DNA of 35,536 nucleotides from Desulfobacterales bacterium (GTDB lineage: Bacteria > Desulfobacterota > UBA8473), in contig JACQWO010000095.1 of NCBI GenBank assembly GCA_016209225.1, forward strand, positions 1 through 35,536, read 5' to 3'. The position numbers and the translations under genes were made by a program. The notes under the pieces were generated by a model that was not told where the DNA came from, searched no databases, and worked only from the letters and a program-made list of their open reading frames with translations. Shown piece after piece: positions 8,208-15,232 of this stretch (the first letter of the stretch is position 1; each line of letters opens with the position of its first letter).

Positions 8208-9003
8208 TCATTTTCCCTGTTCTGTATCCTTCTAAATCTAAAGTAATATACGTAAATCCTAATTCTTTAAATTTAGTTATTATCTTGAGCATGGTGTTTT
8301 TGTCATAGAACCTCGGCATCTCCTGGAGATCAACCTCAATCCTGGCAATCTCTTTGTGGTATCTTACGCGAAACTGTTTAAACCCCATGACCCTTAAGAA
8401 TTTTTCACACTCACCAACCTTGTTTAACAGTTCGTATGTAATCTTTGTTCCATAGGGAAAACGAGACGATAGACAAGCAAAAGAGGGCTTATCCCAGATC
8501 GAAAGGTGTAGTTTTCTGCTTAGTATTCTAATCTCGTCCTTTGTAAACATCGCTTCAAAGAGGGGGCTACGGATTCCTATCTCTCTTGCCGCTTCCATAC
8601 CAGGTCGGAAATCTTCCCGATCAGCATAATTTGTTCCATCCACTACCCAGTCTAATTGGAAATCCTTTGCCTTCTTTTTGCATATTCCAAACAGTTCTTT
8701 TTTGCAGTAATAGCATCTCCTCCTGGTATTTTTATAAAAATCCGGCATATCCAATTCATTGGTTGGAACAATCAAGTGCCTGACCCCTATCTCTGAAGTC
8801 AATTTTTTGGCATCCTCAAATTCATGCTCTGGATAGGTAGCAGAGACTCCGGTTAGTGCCAATACTTTATCTCTCAATTCGTCATGGGCAACCTTTAATA
8901 AGAAGGTGCTGTCCACCCCTCCGGAGAAAGCCACTAATACGGAGCCCATATCCCTGATTATCTCCTTAAGTCTTTCAAACTTTTCATCTATTATATCAAC
9001 CAT
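8182..9003 (-). CDS. larE: LarE-type ATP-dependent sacrificial sulfur transferase
   Basis: 273 residues with the PP-loop LVAFSGGVDSTFLLKVA near the N-terminus and the PGMEAAREIGIRSPL and LSSRFPYGTKI segments of the LarE family. LarE adenylates and thiolates pyridinium biscarboxylate to make the nickel-pincer cofactor of lactate racemase-like enzymes. Three Cys positions (CYYC and the Cys of FACLSSR) match the type of LarE reported to carry an iron-sulfur cluster rather than spend a single Cys; that is from memory. larB, larC and larA are not in the window. I chose ATG at 9003 (MVDIIDEKF); a TTG 18 codons upstream lacks a ribosome site. Confidence 0.88.
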   Translation of the reverse strand: MVDIIDEKFERLKEIIRDMGSVLVAFSGGVDSTFLLKVAHDELRDKVLALTGVSATYPEHEFEDAKKLTSEIGVRHLIVPTNELDMPDFYKNTRRRCYYCKKELFGICKKKAKDFQLDWVVDGTNYADREDFRPGMEAAREIGIRSPLFEAMFTKDEIRILSRKLHLSIWDKPSFACLSSRFPYGTKITYELLNKVGECEKFLRVMGFKQFRVRYHKEIARIEVDLQEMPRFYDKNTMLKIITKFKELGFTYITLDLEGYRTGKMNEGSKKDR

Positions 9004-9181
9004 ACCAATAAAGAATCCCTTTACCAGCCAGAGAGAAAATGTATTTGAGCAAGACAATAAAGTATTCTAGATGTCTATTCCTCATTTTGTCAAGAAAAAT
9101 CTAGTTTCTTCAATAGCTTAAGACTATGTTCCAATAAATATAACCTGGGTGAGCAGGGTAAATCTTGAAGCGATAAGCTGC

Positions 9182-9210
9182 TTGACATACATAATTATAT
9201 AATTTACTAT
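9182..9210 (+). promoter_or_regulatory. Candidate sigma70-type promoter upstream of the HAD gene
   Basis: TTGACA at 9182-9187 is followed after 17 bp by TACTAT at 9205-9210. It points toward the HAD hydrolase and epimerase genes, with the 9221-9357 foldback element lying between it and the start codon, so a transcript would carry that hairpin in its leader. Confidence 0.4.
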
Positions 9211-9220
9211 AATCTTTAAC

Positions 9221-9357
9221 AATTATGGTTCATCTCCCAAAGAGTTGCTCGATGAAAAGGATTCAAGGGGTCAAGGATTTAAGGATTCGAGCGAAATGCT
9301 TAAAAATTACAAAGTAATTAAAGTTCTGGAAAAAGTACTGGGAGAAGAACCATAATT
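9221..9357. repeat. 137-bp foldback element with 19-bp inverted ends
   Basis: Ends AATTATGGTTCATCTCCCA (9221-9239) and TGGGAGAAGAACCATAATT (9339-9357) are inverted copies with one mismatch. The interior contains GGATTCAAGGGGTCAAGG and related degenerate units (9255-9292). It fills the gap before the HAD gene and has no coding frame. Confidence 0.6.
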
Positions 9358-9379
9358 ATAGACCGAGAGGCAACTCCAA

Positions 9380-10012
9380 TTGAGAACCTACAGAGAAGTA
9401 AAGCTTGTTATTTATGACTGTGACGGGGTTATGTTTGAAAGCAAAAGGGCCAACCTGGCCTATTACAATTTTATACTTGATAAATTTGGGGAACCCCCTA
9501 TAGATGAAAAAGATCTCCTCTTGACCCATATTGCCCATACCCATACCAGTAAGCAGGTAATAGATATTCTCTTTAAAGAAGATATAAGACTGGATGATGC
9601 GTATAAATTTACCAGCCGTCTTGACTATACCCCTTATTTACAGTACATGGAACTAGAACCAGGGCTTATTGAGATGCTGGAGTTGTTAAAAGACAACTAT
9701 TATGTAGCTATTGCTACCAACAGGGGCATTACTTTGCAAACTATCCTCCATCGTTTTGACCTGGAGAAATATTTCCACTATTCAGTTACATCCCTGGATG
9801 TGAAGATGCCAAAACCCGATCCTGAATGTCTTTTGAAAATCCTGAATCATTTTCAATTATCTAAAGAGGCAGCTTTATATATAGGAGATTCTGAGATAGA
9901 CCTGGAAACAGCTAAAAATGGAGGGGTAGGCTTTATTGCGTATAAAAGTAGCCTGAGTAACCCTTTCAAGATAAAGACCCATCTGGAGCTTAAAGGTATC
10001 CTTGGGTTATAG
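9380..10012 (+). CDS. HAD-superfamily hydrolase
   Basis: 210-residue haloacid-dehalogenase-like phosphatase. Motif I is VIYDCDGVMF (Asp13 nucleophile, Asp15), motif II is IATNRG, the motif III Lys lies in DVKMPKPDPECL and motif IV is YIGDSEIDLETAK. The helical cap after motif I places it in the phosphoglycolate phosphatase/beta-phosphoglucomutase-like subfamily; the substrate cannot be told. The start is TTG at 9380, preceded by GAGAGG at suitable spacing; no ATG lies before motif I. The epimerase follows 38 nt downstream, so the two may be co-transcribed. Confidence 0.85.
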   Translation: MRTYREVKLVIYDCDGVMFESKRANLAYYNFILDKFGEPPIDEKDLLLTHIAHTHTSKQVIDILFKEDIRLDDAYKFTSRLDYTPYLQYMELEPGLIEMLELLKDNYYVAIATNRGITLQTILHRFDLEKYFHYSVTSLDVKMPKPDPECLLKILNHFQLSKEAALYIGDSEIDLETAKNGGVGFIAYKSSLSNPFKIKTHLELKGILGL

Positions 10013-10050
10013 GGGAAAAATATGAAGGTGAGTATAGGAGGGATCAAAAG

Positions 10051-10977
10051 GTGAGGGTTTTGCTGACAGGTGGCGCAGGTTTTATCGGTTCGCATGTATC
10101 TGATATGTTGATTAATAACGGCCATGAAGTGATTGCAATAGACAATCTCTCATCAGGAAAAGAGGAAAACCTGAATCCAAAGGCTGTATTATACAAGGAA
10201 GATATAAGGGATTCGGTTATAGAAGGAATCATGGAAAGGGAAAGACCGGAAGCAGTAATACATCATGCAGCCCAGGTAAGTGTCAGAAATTCTGTTGAAG
10301 ATCCTCTTTATGATATGGATGTAAATATTGGCGGCACCTTAAATCTACTGGAAAATTCTGTCAAAAATGGGGTTAAAAAGTTTATCTTTGCTTCCACAGG
10401 AGGGGCAATTTATGGTGAGCAGAGTTGTTTTCCTGCAAATGAAACCCATGCCACCAAACCTCTAAGCCCTTATGGTATTGCCAAATTGACTTGCGAAAAG
10501 TATCTCTATTATTATCACAAAACCTATGGTCTAAATTATGTCTCTCTGAGGTACAGTAATGTCTATGGGCCAAGGCAGGACCCGTATGGGGAAGCAGGGG
10601 TTGTTGCCATATTTTCCCAAAAAATGCTGGCCGGGGATCAGCCTATTATAAACGGAAATGGAGAGCAGACCCGTGACTATGTTTTTGTGGAGGACGTGGC
10701 CAGGGCAAACGCACTCACTTTAGAAAAGGATGTTGTCGGAGAGTTCAATATTGGGACAGGGATAGAAATCACTGTTAACGGTCTATTTGAAGAGATAAAG
10801 ACCCTTGCTGGGTCTAAAGTCAAAGGTGTCCATGGAGAGGCTAAAAAGGGAGAGCAATTTCGCAGTGTCTTAGACTGGTCAAAGGCTAAAAGGGGGCTTG
10901 GATGGAATCCGGAGGTTTCATTGAAGAAGGGGCTCAAACGAACACTTGCCTTTTTTCAGGGGCAATTAATTCTTTGA
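10051..10977 (+). CDS. NAD-dependent sugar-nucleotide epimerase (GalE-like)
   Basis: 308-residue extended short-chain dehydrogenase. The nucleotide-binding loop GGAGFIGSH (residues 7-15), the acidic end of beta2 (IDNLSSG), HHAAQ, a Ser/Thr at 115-116 and the catalytic Tyr141-xxx-Lys145 (PYGIAK) are all present. This family converts UDP-glucose/UDP-galactose or related nucleotide sugars for surface polysaccharide. The start is GTG at 10051 with AGGAGGGA just upstream. The precise substrate is not decidable from the sequence. Confidence 0.9.
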   Translation: MRVLLTGGAGFIGSHVSDMLINNGHEVIAIDNLSSGKEENLNPKAVLYKEDIRDSVIEGIMERERPEAVIHHAAQVSVRNSVEDPLYDMDVNIGGTLNLLENSVKNGVKKFIFASTGGAIYGEQSCFPANETHATKPLSPYGIAKLTCEKYLYYYHKTYGLNYVSLRYSNVYGPRQDPYGEAGVVAIFSQKMLAGDQPIINGNGEQTRDYVFVEDVARANALTLEKDVVGEFNIGTGIEITVNGLFEEIKTLAGSKVKGVHGEAKKGEQFRSVLDWSKAKRGLGWNPEVSLKKGLKRTLAFFQGQLIL

Positions 10978-11023
10978 CATCCATTAAGTTACAGTGGTAT
11001 GTTTAAAAAAAGATAGCTGCTCA

Positions 11024-11056
11024 GGTTCAAAGTTCCAAGGTTCACGGTTCAAGGTT
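11024..11056. repeat. Degenerate GGTTCAAAG-type repeat
   Basis: Runs of AGGTTCAAAGTTCCAAGG and GTTCACGGTTCAAGG in the gap between the epimerase and the DUF3842 gene, of the same style as at 2840 and 9255. Confidence 0.45.
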
Positions 11057-11135
11057 AGAGAGCGATGAAGATTGAACGCTTTGAAAAAGTATCCCTTTTC
11101 GCTTCAGCATGAATTTTTTGGGGGAACCTATATAA

Positions 11136-11555
11136 ATGCGTATATGTGTTATTGACGGACAGGGTGGCGGTATTGGTAGCGCCCTTATCAAGAGGTTGAA
11201 AGAGGAATTTCAAGAGAGGATTGAAATAATAGCCCTGGGGACCAATTCAATCGCTACCTCTGCCATGATGAGAGCTAAGGCTAACAGGGGAGCAACAGGT
11301 GAGAATGCAATAGTCAGGACAGTTCCTTCAGCCGATATAATTATAGGGTCACTGGGAATAGTCATGGCCAATTCAATGATGGGAGAACTTACCCCAAAGA
11401 TGGCTGAGGCTATTTCTTCTAGCCCGGCAAAAAAGTTACTCTTGCCTATGTTGCAAGAAAAGGTAGAGATTATAGGGGTTACTCCCGAACCCTTACCACA
11501 TTTAGTAGAGTGCCTGGTAACTGAAAAACTTAAGGAGTTGGTAAACAATGTGTGA
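11136..11555 (+). CDS. DUF3842 family protein
   Basis: 139 residues of unknown biochemical role. It opens MRICVIDGQGGGIGSALI, a glycine-rich Rossmann-like loop, and contains ALGTNSIATSAMMRAKAN, GENAIVRT and PSADIIIGSLGIVMANSM, then LVECLVTEKLKEL near the end. I recognise it as the DUF3842 family of anaerobes. Its 3' end overlaps the start of cooT by 8 nt, so the two are almost certainly translated together, which suggests a role connected with nickel handling. That link is inference from context. Confidence 0.8.
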   Translation: MRICVIDGQGGGIGSALIKRLKEEFQERIEIIALGTNSIATSAMMRAKANRGATGENAIVRTVPSADIIIGSLGIVMANSMMGELTPKMAEAISSSPAKKLLLPMLQEKVEIIGVTPEPLPHLVECLVTEKLKELVNNV

Positions 11556-11739
11556 AGCTAATGCATATTTAGAACGAGATGGCAAGGAAGAACTAATCAT
11601 GGAAAGCGTAGATATTATAGAGCCTGAAGACGGTAAAGTATTTATCAGGAATATCTTTGGGGAACAGAAAGTGCTGAACAGCAGGATTAAGAAGATCTCC
11701 TTAATTGACCATAAGATACTTCTGGAAGAAGTAGGTTAA
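11548..11739 (+). CDS. cooT: CooT-family nickel-binding protein
   Basis: 63 residues beginning Met-Cys-Glu-Ala, matching the CooT family, in which the Cys at position 2 takes part in nickel binding and the protein is linked to maturation of the nickel CO dehydrogenase. Conserved MESVDIIEPEDGKVFIRNIFGE and the small beta-rich fold fit. AAGGAG lies just upstream inside the DUF3842 gene. cooS is about 5 kb downstream on the same strand, giving a plausible client, though other nickel enzymes or the nickel-pincer pathway (LarE nearby) are possible. Confidence 0.85.
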   Translation: MCEANAYLERDGKEELIMESVDIIEPEDGKVFIRNIFGEQKVLNSRIKKISLIDHKILLEEVG

Positions 11740-11766
11740 CATAAAACCCCTGAAAAGGTATCCTTT

Positions 11767-12429
11767 TTGCTTCAAGCGTTAATGTTGATTTACCAAAGGC
11801 TGTATGATTCTTTTGGACCGCGGGGATGGTGGCCTGGTAATACCCCTTTTGAGGTAATTGTGGGAGCAATACTTACACAAAACACCTCGTGGAAAAATGT
11901 AGAAAGGGCCATTGCCAGACTTAAAAGGGATAGCCTGCTTCACCCGGAGAGATTGTATTGTATCGAAGAACCCGTGCTGGCAGAGGCCATCAGGCCGTCA
12001 GGGTACTACAACATAAAGGCCGGAAGATTAAAAAAATTCATGGATTTTTTATTCGGGGAATACGAAGGGGATCTTTCTCTAATGTTCTCTGAGGACATGG
12101 AAACCCTGAGGGAGAAAATGCTGGGTATTAACGGGATAGGCCCGGAGACAGCCGACAGCATACTTCTCTATGCAGGATGCAAACCTGTCTTTGTGGTAGA
12201 TGCCTATACCAGAAGGGTTTTATCGCGCCATAATTTTGTTTCCCCCAATACCGGCTATCATGAAATCCAGGACCTGTTCATGAAGAACCTGCCGAAGGAC
12301 GTGGAACTGTACAATGAGTACCATGCCTTAATAGTCCACGTAGGGAAAAACTTCTGTAAGAAAAGACCAAACTGTACTATTTGCCCCATTTCATCCCCTG
12401 AGTTTTTCCTTGATAACCCTGACCTGTGA
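11767..12429 (+). CDS. Endonuclease III-like HhH-GPD DNA glycosylase
   Basis: 220-residue HhH-GPD base-excision glycosylase. FEVIVGAILTQNTSWKNV is the N-terminal family motif; the helix-hairpin-helix reads LGINGIGPETADS and the catalytic Asp is in VVDAYTRR (Asp145). The Lys used by bifunctional EndoIII is replaced by Glu127, so a monofunctional glycosylase is expected, in the manner of MagIII-type 3-methyladenine glycosylases. Only three Cys of the usual four-Cys iron-sulfur motif are present (Cys197, 203, 206), the fourth being absent from the tail PISSPEFF. TTG at 11767 has AAAAGG upstream; ATG at 11782 is an alternative. Confidence 0.85.
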   Translation: MLQALMLIYQRLYDSFGPRGWWPGNTPFEVIVGAILTQNTSWKNVERAIARLKRDSLLHPERLYCIEEPVLAEAIRPSGYYNIKAGRLKKFMDFLFGEYEGDLSLMFSEDMETLREKMLGINGIGPETADSILLYAGCKPVFVVDAYTRRVLSRHNFVSPNTGYHEIQDLFMKNLPKDVELYNEYHALIVHVGKNFCKKRPNCTICPISSPEFFLDNPDL

Positions 12430-12506
12430 TTTAACTATTTTGCCATTGACGTTTCACGCAAATACGTGATATGCGTATTTATGTAATCTTTATAAAAGGA
12501 ATATCT

Positions 12507-12752
12507 ATGGACAGACAGAATGTAACTCTATCCCTGCCTAAAACATTATTGAAGAAGGCCAAAGTAATTGCCGCAAGCAGAGAAAAATCCCTGAGTCAAT
12601 TCTTAAGAGAATCTCTTGAGGAAAAAGTCAGAGGAGCTAATGGATATAAAAAAGCGAAGGAGAGACAGTTTAAGATTCTTAAAGAAGGGCTTGACCTTGG
12701 GACAAAAGGGCACATTGTAACCACGAGGGAAGAGGTACATGGCAGACGATAA
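12507..12752 (+). CDS. Ribbon-helix-helix antitoxin
   Basis: 81 residues. MDRQNVTLSLPKTLLKKAKVI and SREKSLSQFLRESLEEKV form a MetJ/Arc-type ribbon-helix-helix fold: one strand and two helices for DNA binding and dimerisation. The C-terminal half would bind and inhibit the toxin. ATG at 12507 has AAAAGGA upstream; a longer frame from 12471 lacks a site. Its 3' end overlaps the PIN gene by 14 nt, the usual antitoxin-toxin arrangement, and it should autoregulate the pair. Confidence 0.8.
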   Translation: MDRQNVTLSLPKTLLKKAKVIAASREKSLSQFLRESLEEKVRGANGYKKAKERQFKILKEGLDLGTKGHIVTTREEVHGRR

Positions 12753-13173
12753 AGTATTCCTTAATACTAACATCATCATATATGCCTATGATGTGAGCGC
12801 AGGAGAAAAACACGAAATAGCCAGGAAAATCCTCGTTGATTTATGGGATTCAGGACTGGGGGTCATAAGCACCCAGGTACTCCAGGAATTTTTTGTTACC
12901 GTCACCCAAAAGCTTCCCAAACCATTGGATAAAAGATTAGCCGGGGAAATTGTGAGTGATCTTTTGAAATGGGATGTTGTGATCAACGATGGTGAGTCTA
13001 TTTTAGAAGCCATAGAGATTCTTTTAAGGTACGGGTATTCCTTCTGGGATTCACTGATTATTGAGGCAGCAATAAGAAGTGGCACTGTAACATTGCTGTC
13101 TGAGGACATGTCTCATGGACAGACAATTAATAGAGTGACCATTAAGAATCCTTTTAAGGCTGGTCCTATTTAG
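12739..13173 (+). CDS. PIN-domain toxin, VapC-like, with an active-site Asp replaced
   Basis: 144-residue PIN-domain protein, the RNase half of a VapBC-type pair. The family N-terminus V-F-L-D-T-N is here VFLNTNIIIYAYD, so the first acidic metal ligand is Asn9 instead of Asp. Other acidic positions are kept (Glu in VLQEFFVTV, Asp in YSFWDSLIIEAA, Asp in LLSEDMSHG). Without the first Asp the nuclease may be inactive or weakened. The stop codon lies within the left arm of a MITE-like element at 13169. The upstream antitoxin overlaps its start. Confidence 0.82.
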   Translation: MADDKVFLNTNIIIYAYDVSAGEKHEIARKILVDLWDSGLGVISTQVLQEFFVTVTQKLPKPLDKRLAGEIVSDLLKWDVVINDGESILEAIEILLRYGYSFWDSLIIEAAIRSGTVTLLSEDMSHGQTINRVTIKNPFKAGPI

Positions 13174-13332
13174 ATGAACTTGCAAAAAGTCGTCATTCCC
13201 ACGAAACTTGTCCTCGACTCCGATCGGGGAGCGGGAATCCATAAAATAGGTAACTATATGAAAATACTGGATTCCCGTTTGTACTGGAATGATCCAAAGG
13301 TGCTTTTTGGAACTTTTTGCGAAGCCATCAAA
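13169..13332. mobile_element. MITE-like foldback element between vapC-like gene and histidine kinase
   Basis: Imperfect inverted ends at 13169-13190 (TTTAGATGAACTTGCAAAAA..) and 13312-13332 (complement TTTGATGGCTTCGCAAAAAG..). Further inward are GTCATTCC and GGAATGAT, and a 9-bp inner stem GGGAATCCA/TGGATTCCC near 13233 and 13268. Such foldback sequences with CAAAAAGT ends and ATTCCC stems are familiar from other bacterial genomes. The peptide frames across it are not genes. The left arm holds the vapC-like stop. Confidence 0.65.
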
Positions 13333-13393
13333 CTTGCTGACCTGGCAAATCATAGAGAAAGAGGTATTGTGTTGCCGGGATTTGATCTGGGCG

Positions 13394-14971
13394 ATGAAAG
13401 GCAGGGAAAAGATAGAGGATATGCTCCGGCAGGAAGCTAACCTCTCTAATCTTATTATGGAGACAAGTCCCGTAGCAGTACAGATAAACAAGCAACTGTT
13501 TAGGCAGTTTATCGAGAATACGCCGGCACCCATCGCAATGTTCGATCGGGACATGAAGTACATCATGACGAGCCGTCGTTTCCTGACCGATTATAACCTG
13601 AAGATACGGGATATCATTGGCCGCTCACATTATGAAGTTTTCCCTGAAATTCCTGAACGATGGAAAGAAGTGCACCGACGGTGTCTGGCAGGTGCGACGG
13701 AAAAAGCCGAGGATGACTCGTTTCCTCGATCCGATGGGGGGCTGGACTGGGTGCGTTGGGAGATACAGCCTTGGTATGATGCGAATGGCGAAATAGGGGG
13801 CATCATCCTCTTTTCCGAGGTAATCACCGAGCGCAAGCGGGCGGAAAAGGCACTGAGTAACAGTGTGGAGCGGTACGGGGAATTGTTCAATCGGATGAGC
13901 AATGGGGTTGCCATCTATCGTGCTGTGGACAATGGTTTGGATTTTGAATTGGTTGATTTTAATGCTGCCGGTGAGCGGATCGAGCGGGTAAGTAAAGCGG
14001 AAATTATTGGTAAACGGGTGACGGAGGCTTTCCCCGGGGTAGAGGAGTTCGGCTTGCTCGATGTCTTTCGCCGGGTTTGGCAGACAGGCATCCCTGAGCA
14101 TTATCCGATTTCGCGCTATGAAGACAATCGTATCTCAGGTTGGCGGGAGAACTTTGTATACCGCCTTAGTTCGGGGGAAGTGGTTGCTGTTTATGATGAT
14201 GTCACCGAGCAAAAACGGGCGGAAGATGAAATCCGAAAACTTAACAAGGAACTGGAACAGCGAGTCGCCGAACGCACTGCAGAGCTAGTCTATACCAACA
14301 AGGAACTCGAATCTTTTTCGTACTCGGTTTCCCACGATTTGCGCGCTCCGCTGCGTGCTATCAGCGGCTTCAGCGAGATCATCGCGCGTAGCCACCGCGC
14401 CGATCTGAACGAAGAAGGCAGGCATTATGTAGATAATATCGTGCAGGCGAGCGAACGGATGGGATATCTGATTGACAACCTCCTGCAATACTCCCGCCTT
14501 GGACGTCAAGGCATCCGGCGTAACCCAGTCCAGCTTGCCGACCTTTTGGCTGATATCGCCCAGAACATGCGGGAACATGTGATCGAAATCCACGGGACAT
14601 TGAATATCGCTCACGACTTGCCCACCGTGATCGGCGACAAGATGTTGCTTGGCCAGATATTTAGCAATCTGATTGAGAATGCGTTGACCTATTACAAACC
14701 CTGCGTTCCCCCACAGGTAACGGTTAAGGGCAGGACTGAAGGCAAAGCGGTTATCATTAGCGTCAGTGACAACGGCATCGGCATTCCACCGGAATACCAT
14801 GAAAAAATATTCAATGTCTTCCAGCGTCTGCACAGCGAGGAAGAATATCCAGGCACCGGGATCGGCCTGGCGACCGTGAAAAAATCTGTCGAGTTGCTTG
14901 GGGGCAGTGTGCAGATCGAATCAGAAGTGGGAAAAGGAAGCACATTTATTGTTAAATTGCCAAAGGAGTGA
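13394..14971 (+). CDS. PAS-PAS sensor histidine kinase (chimeric N-terminus)
   Basis: About 525 residues, no membrane segment, so a cytoplasmic sensor. Two PAS domains (about 35-145 and 160-275, each ending in ITERKRAE/VTEQKRAE), a short coiled coil, a HisKA dimerisation domain with phospho-acceptor His in SYSVSHDLRAPLR (His314 from this start), and an HATPase domain with N-box NLIENAL, G1 DNGIGIP and G2 GTGIGLA. Residues 1-30 (LSNLIMETSPVAVQ) look like the beginning of a different PAS domain, cut and joined to the first full one. The gene is visibly richer in GC than its flanks from about 13490. The start is uncertain: ATG 13289 lies in the repeat, ATG 13421 is possible. Confidence 0.85.
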   Translation: MKGREKIEDMLRQEANLSNLIMETSPVAVQINKQLFRQFIENTPAPIAMFDRDMKYIMTSRRFLTDYNLKIRDIIGRSHYEVFPEIPERWKEVHRRCLAGATEKAEDDSFPRSDGGLDWVRWEIQPWYDANGEIGGIILFSEVITERKRAEKALSNSVERYGELFNRMSNGVAIYRAVDNGLDFELVDFNAAGERIERVSKAEIIGKRVTEAFPGVEEFGLLDVFRRVWQTGIPEHYPISRYEDNRISGWRENFVYRLSSGEVVAVYDDVTEQKRAEDEIRKLNKELEQRVAERTAELVYTNKELESFSYSVSHDLRAPLRAISGFSEIIARSHRADLNEEGRHYVDNIVQASERMGYLIDNLLQYSRLGRQGIRRNPVQLADLLADIAQNMREHVIEIHGTLNIAHDLPTVIGDKMLLGQIFSNLIENALTYYKPCVPPQVTVKGRTEGKAVIISVSDNGIGIPPEYHEKIFNVFQRLHSEEEYPGTGIGLATVKKSVELLGGSVQIESEVGKGSTFIVKLPKE

Positions 14972-14974
14972 TAT

Positions 14975-15232
14975 ATGGACAGATCGGCTCATATCCTCCT
15001 AGTCGAGGATAACCGCATGGACATCGAGTTAACCCTGGATGCCTTTAGCGAGGCGAGGCTGCAAAACAGCGTGCATGTTGTGCCCAACGGTCAAGAGGCG
15101 CTGTCCTACCACAACGGCGCTAACAGTTATCTGGTCAAGCCGGTATCCTTTGAAGGTTTCATGGACATCGTTCGTCAGATTGAAGGATACTGGCTGTCAC
15201 TGAATGTGGGGCCACCGGAGGGAGAATCATGA
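14975..15232 (+). pseudogene. Response-regulator receiver with internal deletion
   Basis: 85 residues. The N-terminal part HILLVEDNRMDIELTLDAF and the C-terminal part GANSYLVKPVSFEGFMDIV are those of a stand-alone CheY/Rcp1-type receiver of about 145 residues. Between GQEALSY and HNGANSY some 60 residues are missing, including the strand with the phospho-acceptor Asp and the Thr/Ser switch. The frame is kept, so a short protein could be made, but it cannot be phosphorylated in the normal way. It sits 3 nt after the kinase stop and overlaps the next gene by 4 nt, so it was once its cognate partner. Confidence 0.8.

Noticed and set aside
13174-13440. 88-residue open frame directly after the vapC-like gene
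   Set aside because: Its first half is a translation of the MITE-like foldback element and the rest overlaps the kinase in another frame; there is no ribosome site.
14285-14833. 182-residue minus-strand frame inside the histidine kinase
   Set aside because: It lies entirely opposite a gene with clear HisKA and HATPase motifs and shows no recognisable domain.
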